Below, piece after piece: positions 5,445 to 11,635 of a stretch of 11,635 bases of DNA. A model generated the notes under the pieces. The model saw only the letters and a list, made by a program, of their open reading frames with translations, did not search any database and was not told where the DNA came from. The DNA comes from Actinomycetota bacterium (GTDB lineage Bacteria > Actinomycetota > Actinomycetes > Nanopelagicales > Nanopelagicaceae). Numbering within the stretch: the stretch's first letter is position 1; every line of letters begins with the position of its first letter. The position numbers and the translations under genes are program-made. The stretch is taken from positions 1 through 11,635 of the forward strand of contig CANBRH010000032.1 in assembly GCA_947371865.1 (NCBI GenBank), written 5' to 3'.

Positions 5445-5490
5445 AAAGAGAAAGTCCCCGCCTGTCGTGCAGCGGGGACTTTCTCTTTTT
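5445..5490 (+). terminator. Strong intrinsic terminator after the Ala-rich protein gene
   Basis: A perfect 17-bp stem (5445-5461 with 5472-5488) with a GC-rich core and a 10-base loop is followed by a T-rich tract. It starts 35 bp after the stop codon and isolates the gene from rpiB. The A-rich left arm means it could also act on minus-strand transcripts. Confidence 0.95.
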
Positions 5491-5504
5491 CGCTTTTCTT
5501 TTGG

Positions 5505-5510
5505 CAGAAT
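5505..5510 (+). promoter_or_regulatory. Possible -10 box for a leaderless rpiB transcript
   Basis: CAGAAT is separated by 6 nt from the rpiB ATG, which would place transcription start on the A of the start codon. No Shine-Dalgarno is seen in the preceding 15 nt. A partial palindrome (GGC-AGAAT-GCC) overlaps the site. Confidence 0.35.
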
Positions 5511-5516
5511 GCCCAA

Positions 5517-5966
5517 ATGAGAATCCATATCGGAAGCGATCACGCTGGGCTTGAATTCAAGAACGTCATCATTGAACATCTCACTTCTCATGGTCACGAA
5601 GTTACCGACCATGGACCTCACGAGTACGACGCATTAGATGATTACCCAGTCTTCTGTATTCCAGCAGCCGAAGCGGTTGCGGCAGATGAAGGTTCTTTCG
5701 GAATTGTTCTAGGTGGCTCCGGAAATGGCGAGCAAATAGCCGCTAATAAAGTTAAAGGTGTGCGTGCAGCACTCGTTTGGAGCATCGAAATAGCCAAACT
5801 TGCCCGCGAACACAACAACGCAAATGTGATCTCACTTGGTGGGCGAATGCACACTGAAGAATTTTGCCTTGAACTTGTCGATACTTTCTTGGCCACGCCA
5901 TTTCCGGGCGATGAGCGCCATGTGCGTCGCATTAACTTGATCAGCGATTACGAAGCACAGTCCTAA
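5517..5966 (+). CDS. rpiB: Ribose-5-phosphate isomerase B
   Basis: The enzyme interconverts ribose 5-phosphate and ribulose 5-phosphate in the non-oxidative pentose phosphate pathway, in the cytoplasm. The 149 residues begin with MRIHIGSDHAG, holding the phosphate/ring-binding Asp8-His9. The core GGSGNGEQIAANKV (66-79) has Glu72 where E. coli-type RpiB has its catalytic Cys. That is the actinobacterial form, in which M. tuberculosis uses Glu75 as the base, with Ser68 matching its Ser71. AREHNNANVISLGGRMH (96-112) is also typical. The length is normal. The gene starts just after a strong terminator, so it has its own promoter, and it has no visible ribosome site. The stop codon overlaps that of convergent trmB. 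Confidence 0.96.
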   Translation: MRIHIGSDHAGLEFKNVIIEHLTSHGHEVTDHGPHEYDALDDYPVFCIPAAEAVAADEGSFGIVLGGSGNGEQIAANKVKGVRAALVWSIEIAKLAREHNNANVISLGGRMHTEEFCLELVDTFLATPFPGDERHVRRINLISDYEAQS

Positions 5967-6634
5967 TTTCGAAAGTACTGTAAATCGGTCACTCGATGAC
6001 CTTTGCCTAGCCCTTGTCCTTCAAATTTCGTTGTTGGTCTAAATTCCGGCTTGGCAATTTCACCGCCGTGAAATAAATCTGACTTTTCAAAGAGATCGAT
6101 AATCCATTCGGCGTATGGCACCCAGTCGGTTGCGATGTGGATATAACCACCGGGCTTTAGCTTCTTGGCGATCAATTCGACAAAATCTGATTGAACGATG
6201 CGCCGTTTCCAATGTTTGGTCTTAGGCCACGGATCAGGAAAGTAAAGATGAAAAGCATCGATCGATTCGTTAGGCACGAGATGTTCTAAAACCACTCGGG
6301 CATCATCATTGATGATTCTGATGTTTTGCAGACCCAACTCATTAATGCGAACAAGCAGCGCGCCAATTCCAGGCTTGTGAACTTCAACCGCCAAAAAACC
6401 GGTCTCTGGGAATGTAGCTGCGATTTCGGCGGAGGCTTCCCCCATTCCGGTGCCGATCTCCATGATGACCCGCTCCGCATCGGGAAAGATTTGAGCAGGG
6501 ATGATGGGGTCGGGGTTTTCTACCCCCTCAACGGCAATTCCGAAGGTCTCCCAGAAGGCGTTGGTGGCATTTTGCTGAGCCTGAGTGATGCGGGTTCCAC
6601 GTAACTGGTACGAGCGGTTGGCTGGCCGTTCCAT
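5963..6634 (-). CDS. trmB: tRNA (guanine-N7-)-methyltransferase
   Basis: TrmB methylates G46 in the variable loop of many tRNAs using S-adenosylmethionine. The 223-residue product shows the SAM-binding motif I EIGTGMGE (59-66), an acidic end of strand 2 (AVEVHKPG, 82-89) and IINDDARVV (107-115). The family hallmark YFPDPWPKTKHWKRR (131-145) contains the catalytic Asp134, and a C-terminal RPTTKFEGQG (199-208) with GHRVTDLQYF binds the substrate. The usual TKFE-x-RG reads TKFEGQG here, so the Arg is replaced by Gln, a minor variation. The start is the ATG at 6634; its Shine-Dalgarno is weak. The gene is divergent from pepN across 69 bp and converges on rpiB, with which it shares stop-codon bases. 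Confidence 0.95.
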   Translation of the reverse strand: MERPANRSYQLRGTRITQAQQNATNAFWETFGIAVEGVENPDPIIPAQIFPDAERVIMEIGTGMGEASAEIAATFPETGFLAVEVHKPGIGALLVRINELGLQNIRIINDDARVVLEHLVPNESIDAFHLYFPDPWPKTKHWKRRIVQSDFVELIAKKLKPGGYIHIATDWVPYAEWIIDLFEKSDLFHGGEIAKPEFRPTTKFEGQGLGKGHRVTDLQYFRN

Positions 6635-6639
6635 CTGAA

Positions 6640-6667
6640 TTGAACCTGCAATCTCTGCTTAGATAAG
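6640..6667 (+). promoter_or_regulatory. Candidate promoter of the pepN operon
   Basis: TTGAAC (6640-6645) and GATAAG (6662-6667) are 16 bp apart in the short trmB/pepN divergent gap. Each hexamer matches four of six consensus positions, and transcription would begin about 30 nt before the pepN GTG. It is a motif match only. Confidence 0.4.
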
Positions 6668-6703
6668 CGCAAAGAGTACAAGAACAATCTCAAGGAGCCC
6701 TAA

Positions 6704-9244
6704 GTGCCAGGTCTAAATCTTGCCCGCGCAGAAGCAGCCGAACGTTCGTCGCATCTGTCTGTATCCAGTTACGACGTTTCACTCGACCTCACTGTCGCCG
6801 AAGAGACTTTCTATTCCAAGTCTGTCATCCACTTCAGCTGCAATACCCCGGGCTATGACACCTTTATTGATGCTGTAGGCAAAAGCATCATCTCGGCTAC
6901 CTTGAATGGCAATCCAGTCGACACCTCCGACTTCGATGGCGAAACTGTTTACCTAAAGAATTTGCAAGCCGAAAACGAATTGATCATCGAACTTGAGGCG
7001 ATCTACTCCAAAGTTGGTGAAGGTTTGCAGCGCTCAGTCGATCCTGCCGACAACGAGGTTTACATCTACTCGCAAGGTGAGATCGCCGACATCCGTCGTA
7101 TGTTCGCCTGCTGGGATCAACCCGATCTCAAAGCCACAATTAAGTTGACCGCAATTGTTCCTAGCCACTGGGAAGTTATTTCCAACAATCCGGTCGAATC
7201 CAAAACCGAACTTGGCCAAGACAAAGTTGTTTGGGCATTCACCCCAACGCCACGAATCTCCACTTACCTAGCGGCAATCATTGCTGGCCCTTACCAACGC
7301 TTCAGCGATGAATACGTCGGCAAGAAAGTAATTCCACTTGGACTTTATGTACGTCGCTCACTGGCTGAGTTTGCCGATCCTGATGATATTTTCTTATTGA
7401 CCAAACAAGGCTTCTCCTTCTTTGAAAGAGTGATGGGTCTGGTTTACCCATTCGATAAATACGACCAGATTGCCGTCGTCGACTTCAATGCTGGTGCCAT
7501 GGAGAATGCTGGCGCCGTTACTTATGCGGAGTACTCCTTTATTTTCCGCAGTAAGGTCACCGATCAAAGTTATGCCTGGCGCGCCAACGTCATCTTCCAC
7601 GAGATGGCTCACATGTGGTTTGGCGACATGGTCACCATGACCTGGTGGGATGACTTGTGGCTCAATGAATCCTTTGCTGAATGGTCTTCTTACTTCGGCG
7701 TCTCTGAAGGAACTCGCTTCACTAACTCTTGGGTTACCTTCAACACCGAACGCAAGAACTGGGGCTACCGCGAAGATCAGCGCAACTCCACCCACCCCAT
7801 CGTCACCGATATGTTCGACCTCAATACCGTTGCTGCCAACTTTGATGGCATCTCCTATGCAAAAGGCGCTTCGGTTCTGAAGCAGCTTGCTGCGCACGTT
7901 GGTCGCGACAATATGTTGTCTGGTCTCTCAAAGTACTTTGCCAAGCATGCTTGGAAGAACACCACTCTCAAGGACTTACTGGACGAGCTCGAAGTTGCCA
8001 GCGGACGCGATCTCACTTCCTGGGCCGCCACGTGGTTGCAAACTGCCGGTGTTAATACCTTGCGACCCAAGCTTGAAATTGTTGATGGCGTCTATAACTC
8101 AGTCGCTGTCGTTCAAGAAGCCCCGTTAATTCCTGCAGGTTCCACCGAACTTCGCCCACACCGCCTTGGCGTAGGTCTCTACGATCTCGCAAACGATCAA
8201 CTCGTTCTTCGCAAGAGTGTCGAACTCGATATTGCCGGCGCATTAACCAACGTCAATGAATTAGCCGGCGAGAAGGTTGCCGACCTGCTACTCATCAATG
8301 ATGGCGACTTGTCATACGCGAAGATTCGTTTCGACGAGCGTTCTATCGAAACCCTCAAGTACAGCCTCGGCAAAGTAGTTGACCCACTTGCTCGAGTTTT
8401 GGGCTGGAGCGCTTCATGGGACATGGTCCGCGATGCCGAACTTTCTGCATCTGACTTCGTCACGATGGCGTTGAATGCTCTCAAACTTGAAACCGATATC
8501 ACTATTGGTCGCATCGTGGTTTCACAATTGGCAACAGCAGCCAGCACATACGCCCACCCTTCACATAAAGATGCTCTAACCACGCAATTGGCCGACGGGC
8601 TTGAGGCTCTGCTCGATAATTCCGTGGCCGGCAGCGACTTCCAGCTTCTGTATGTGCGTGCTTTTGTTTCTGCGGCCAAGAGCCCGGCACAACGTGCTCG
8701 GATCGCCGACATACTTAACGGATCCATCAGTGGCATCACCATGGATTCAGATCTTCGTTGGTACTTGATCTCAGCTCAGGCTGAATTCGGTCTGGTTACT
8801 GTTGAAGAGCTGAAGGCAGAGCTTGAGAAGGACAACACTTTCAGTGGCCAGTTGGCACATCTTGGTGCGCTGACATCATTACCTACGGCTCTTGCGAAGG
8901 AAACGGCGTGGAACGAGTTACTGGGAGACGATCTCAGTACTTCTCAGCGCTCTGCGGTTCTCGGTGGCTTTGCTCGCCCAACCCAACTAGATCTCGTTGC
9001 ACCCTACGTCGATAAGTACTTTGACGTCTTGCTAGATGTCTGGGGTAAAGCTTCATACGAGATCGCACGCCGATTCGTTCAGAGTATCTACCCAGCACAA
9101 TTTGTCAGCGTCGACACCGTGGCAAAATCAAAGACATGGCTGGATACCGTCGGCAAAGATGCACATGCCACTCTTCGCCGTCTCGTTATCGATGGAATCG
9201 ATGCGATGGAGATTGCATTGCGCGCTCAAGCCAAAGATGCCTAA
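6704..9244 (+). CDS. pepN: M1 family zinc aminopeptidase N (first of a tandem pair)
   Basis: A cytoplasmic metallo-aminopeptidase that removes N-terminal residues from peptides, for example those released by Clp. It has 846 residues and no signal peptide. It starts at GTG 6704 with AAGGAG ending 6 nt upstream. The N-terminal beta domain covers 1-200. The catalytic domain carries the exopeptidase motif GAMEN at 264-268 (context FNAGAMENAGAVTY) and the zinc site HEMAH at 299-303 with Glu322 18 residues later (His299, His303, Glu322; base Glu300). Tyr385 (ISYAKGAS) is the transition-state tyrosine. The ERAP1-like helical C-terminal domain runs from about 525 to the end. The length and wording match mycobacterial PepN. 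A paralogue follows after 31 bp in the same direction, so both are probably in one operon. Confidence 0.96.
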   Translation: MPGLNLARAEAAERSSHLSVSSYDVSLDLTVAEETFYSKSVIHFSCNTPGYDTFIDAVGKSIISATLNGNPVDTSDFDGETVYLKNLQAENELIIELEAIYSKVGEGLQRSVDPADNEVYIYSQGEIADIRRMFACWDQPDLKATIKLTAIVPSHWEVISNNPVESKTELGQDKVVWAFTPTPRISTYLAAIIAGPYQRFSDEYVGKKVIPLGLYVRRSLAEFADPDDIFLLTKQGFSFFERVMGLVYPFDKYDQIAVVDFNAGAMENAGAVTYAEYSFIFRSKVTDQSYAWRANVIFHEMAHMWFGDMVTMTWWDDLWLNESFAEWSSYFGVSEGTRFTNSWVTFNTERKNWGYREDQRNSTHPIVTDMFDLNTVAANFDGISYAKGASVLKQLAAHVGRDNMLSGLSKYFAKHAWKNTTLKDLLDELEVASGRDLTSWAATWLQTAGVNTLRPKLEIVDGVYNSVAVVQEAPLIPAGSTELRPHRLGVGLYDLANDQLVLRKSVELDIAGALTNVNELAGEKVADLLLINDGDLSYAKIRFDERSIETLKYSLGKVVDPLARVLGWSASWDMVRDAELSASDFVTMALNALKLETDITIGRIVVSQLATAASTYAHPSHKDALTTQLADGLEALLDNSVAGSDFQLLYVRAFVSAAKSPAQRARIADILNGSISGITMDSDLRWYLISAQAEFGLVTVEELKAELEKDNTFSGQLAHLGALTSLPTALAKETAWNELLGDDLSTSQRSAVLGGFARPTQLDLVAPYVDKYFDVLLDVWGKASYEIARRFVQSIYPAQFVSVDTVAKSKTWLDTVGKDAHATLRRLVIDGIDAMEIALRAQAKDA

Positions 9245-9275
9245 TATCAAGATTCCTATGCACTAAGGAGCCACT

Positions 9276-11635
9276 ATGCCCGGATCCAACATCACGCGCG
9301 TTGAAGCCATGGAGCGTTCTTCGCACTTAGAAGTTCTGGGCTACGAGGTCACGATCGACACCACGGTAGGCGATGAAGTATTTGGCGTCTCCAGCATTGC
9401 ACGTTTCACCTGCAACCAACCGGGGTACTCCACCTTTATCGATGCCGTCGCCAAGAAAATCACTTCGGCAACGCTCAATGGAATCGCTCTGGATCTCTCT
9501 GCCTACGATGGCCAAAGCATCTTTCTTCATGATTTGGCGGAAGAAAACGAACTCGTCGTCGAAATGGAAGGTATTTATTCTAAAAGCGGCGAAGGGCTGC
9601 AACGATCGGTCGACCCCGTTGATGGCCAGGTGTACTTGTATACCCAAGCCGCCCCTGCCTTTGCGCGATTGATCTTTCCTTGTTTTGATCAACCTAACTT
9701 GAAGGCTCCCTTCACTCTCACGGTGATTTCCTCCAGCGAGTGGGAAGTGCTTTCCAATAGTCCGCTGCAAGATCGAATCGGGCTGCCAGGATCGAAAGAA
9801 AAGTGGGAGTTCTCTCCCACTCCTCGTATCTCCTCTTACATCTACGCCCTCATTGCAGGTCCCTACCATCATGTTCACGATGAATATGTCGGCAAGAAAC
9901 GAGTCCCTCTCGGCATCTATCTGCGCAAATCCCTGGCAGAGCATTTGGATGCTGAAAATATTTTCAAGGCGACCAAAGATGGTTTCGCTTTTTACGAGAA
10001 TGTATTCGACTTGGCCTACCCATTTGAGAAATACGACCAGATCGCAGTGGTCGACTACAACTGGGGCGCCATGGAGAATCCCGGAGCCGTCACATTCAAA
10101 GAAGATCGTTTTGTCTTCCGCAGCAAAGTCACCGAACGCCTATACGCCTGGCGAACCAGCACCATCCTGCACGAGATGGCCCATATGTGGTTTGGCGACA
10201 TGGTCACCATGGAATGGTGGGATGACATTTGGCTCAACGAGTCCTTTGCCGAGTTCATTTCTTATTTAGCTCTGGCTGAATCAACTCCCTTCACCAACAG
10301 CTGGGTTAGCTTCAATATTGATATCAAGAACTGGGGATATCGCCAAGATCAACTCAGCACCACGCACTCTGTGGCAACAGATGCTCCTGATGTTGAGACA
10401 GCCAGCACCAACTTTGACGGCATTTCTTACGCCAAAGGCGCATCGATTCTGAAGCAACTCTTCTCGTACGTGGGACGCGACAATTTCATTGCCGCCATTA
10501 AGGCTTATTTTGCAAAGCATGCATGGGGAAACACCACCTTGAAAGACCTCTTGGTCGAACTTGAAGCCGCCAGCGGACAATCTCTTTCAGATTGGGCAGC
10601 CACGTGGTTGCAAACTTCTGGTGTCAATACTTTGAAACCCACTCTCGAAATTTCTAACGGAATCTATTCGTCGGTTAAAGTAGAACAAGAAGCACCGTCG
10701 ATTCCCATTGGGTCCCAAGAGCTTCGCCCCCATAGATTGGGCGTTGGGCTCTATGACTTAACAAACGGTTCTCTCGTATTGCGTAAGCGAGTCGAACAAG
10801 TAATCTCTGGTTCAAGTACCGAAATTTCTGAACTAGCTGGTGAAAAAGTTGCAGATCTACTTCTGATCAATGATGGCGACTTGGCCTTTGCCAAGATTCG
10901 TTTTGATGAAAAATCTATTGCCACATTAAAAGATCACTTGGCTGATATTCAAGATCCACTTGCAAAAGTTCTGTGTTGGAGTGCAGCCTGGTCAATGGTG
11001 CGCGACGCCGAACTTTCAGCTTCTGACTGGATCAAGATGACTTTGGATGCGTTGCTTGTTGAACACGATATGGATGTCATATTCATTATCGTCGCGCAGC
11101 TGGCCACGGCAATCGAAAATTATGCGCATCCGACACATCGCGCTGCGCTTCGTTCGCAAGTCGCCACAGGTATGGAGAAAGCGCTTGATCAATCCCCTGC
11201 AGGAAGTGATCTGCAACTTCAATTTGCTAGATCATTTGCTGCTTTTGCAGACACATCTGAGCAACAAGATCGAATTCGTTCCATTCTTGGGGGCTCCCTT
11301 GAAGGACTAGAAATCGATGCCAACCTTCGCTGGGCTCTGCTTAATGCCCTGGTCGAACAAGGACTGGCCACCAGAACTGAAATTGACGCCGAATTACAGC
11401 GCGATGGCACCTTGGATGGACAACTCGCTCACGCAGAATGTTTAGCAACCTTGCCGAATTCCGATGCAAAAGCCTTGGCATGGAGCCAACTGATGGGAGA
11501 CGATCTTTCAATCTCATTCCGAGCGGCAAATCTTCGGGGTTTCCAGCGTGCAGCACATCGTGATTTGTTGGCGGAGTACGTGGACAAATTTTTCGATTGC
11601 CTACTTGCCTACTGGAATGAAAAATCTTATGAAGT
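9276..11635 (+). CDS. Second M1 zinc aminopeptidase, tandem paralogue (3' end beyond window)
   Basis: An open frame runs from ATG 9276 (AAGGAG 5 nt upstream) to the window edge, 786 residues, with no stop or frameshift. It aligns with the preceding PepN without a single gap over the whole visible length, so roughly the last 60 residues are missing. All catalytic elements are intact: GAMEN 264-268, HEMAH 299-303, Glu322, Tyr385. In the segment 291-330 I count 32 of 40 residues identical; similarity is clearly lower in the last 150. The GAMEN context is YNWGAMENPGAVTF, with Trp263 and Pro269 where the first copy has Ala at both. Residue 263 corresponds to Met260 of E. coli PepN, which shapes the S1 pocket, so substrate preference probably differs. 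No signal peptide is present. The ribosome site and first codons also resemble those of the first copy, consistent with gene duplication. Confidence 0.94.
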   Translation, partial: MPGSNITRVEAMERSSHLEVLGYEVTIDTTVGDEVFGVSSIARFTCNQPGYSTFIDAVAKKITSATLNGIALDLSAYDGQSIFLHDLAEENELVVEMEGIYSKSGEGLQRSVDPVDGQVYLYTQAAPAFARLIFPCFDQPNLKAPFTLTVISSSEWEVLSNSPLQDRIGLPGSKEKWEFSPTPRISSYIYALIAGPYHHVHDEYVGKKRVPLGIYLRKSLAEHLDAENIFKATKDGFAFYENVFDLAYPFEKYDQIAVVDYNWGAMENPGAVTFKEDRFVFRSKVTERLYAWRTSTILHEMAHMWFGDMVTMEWWDDIWLNESFAEFISYLALAESTPFTNSWVSFNIDIKNWGYRQDQLSTTHSVATDAPDVETASTNFDGISYAKGASILKQLFSYVGRDNFIAAIKAYFAKHAWGNTTLKDLLVELEAASGQSLSDWAATWLQTSGVNTLKPTLEISNGIYSSVKVEQEAPSIPIGSQELRPHRLGVGLYDLTNGSLVLRKRVEQVISGSSTEISELAGEKVADLLLINDGDLAFAKIRFDEKSIATLKDHLADIQDPLAKVLCWSAAWSMVRDAELSASDWIKMTLDALLVEHDMDVIFIIVAQLATAIENYAHPTHRAALRSQVATGMEKALDQSPAGSDLQLQFARSFAAFADTSEQQDRIRSILGGSLEGLEIDANLRWALLNALVEQGLATRTEIDAELQRDGTLDGQLAHAECLATLPNSDAKALAWSQLMGDDLSISFRAANLRGFQRAAHRDLLAEYVDKFFDCLLAYWNEKSYE

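Noticed and set aside
7394..7897. Long minus-strand open frame inside pepN
   Set aside because: It is antisense to the catalytic domain of PepN, has no ribosome site and codes for no recognisable product.
9276..11635. Pseudogene or frameshift in the second aminopeptidase
   Set aside because: Translation from 9276 stays open to the window edge and aligns gaplessly with the first copy with all active-site residues present; it only lacks its 3' end because the window stops.
1..11635. CRISPR array, prophage, transposon or defence system
   Set aside because: I saw no regularly spaced repeats, integrase, transposase, or nuclease/helicase-type genes; the genes found are housekeeping or exported proteins.

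Overview
The window reads as a chromosomal segment of an actinobacterium. Three things point there: two adjacent, different clpP genes (clpP1-clpP2) directly downstream of tig; an RpiB of the actinobacterial type with Glu in place of the catalytic Cys; and long actinobacterial-type M1 aminopeptidases (PepN). From memory, the order clpP2-clpP1-tig ... rpiB ... pepN is also found in Mycobacterium tuberculosis (around Rv2460c-Rv2467). Base composition looks moderate rather than high-GC, and spacing is tight. This suggests a low-GC, perhaps freshwater or streamlined actinobacterial lineage, but that placement is inference.

Layout. 1-282 (minus): N-terminus of an MFS transporter cut by the window edge. 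352-3164 (minus): a proteostasis block transcribed right to left, tRNA-Pro(UGG), tig, clpP1, clpP2, closed by a UUCG-loop terminator. 3277-3350 (plus): tRNA-Gly(UCC). 3360-4466 (minus): a secreted collagen-like protein with 38 uninterrupted Gly-X-Y triplets and a beta-rich C-terminal head. 4467-4774: a 308-bp divergent intergenic region unusually full of small inverted repeats, including a possible three-way junction. 4775-5410 (plus): a secreted Ala-rich helical protein, closed by a 17-bp-stem terminator. 5517-5966 (plus): rpiB, tail-to-tail and overlapping with trmB (5963-6634, minus). 6704-9244 and 9276-end (plus): two tandem M1 aminopeptidases, the second cut by the window edge.

How the genes fit together. 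Trigger factor folds nascent chains, ClpP1P2 degrades proteins, and the PepN pair trims the resulting peptides, so the window is largely a protein-quality and peptide-recycling neighbourhood. rpiB (pentose phosphate pathway) and trmB (tRNA m7G46) are housekeeping. The two exported proteins between the tRNAs and rpiB look like accessory genes inserted in an otherwise conserved neighbourhood. I see no phage, transposase, CRISPR or plasmid feature. The most interesting points are the PepN paralogue with a Trp in the substrate-pocket position before GAMEN, the collagen-like protein, and the hairpin-rich intergenic region.
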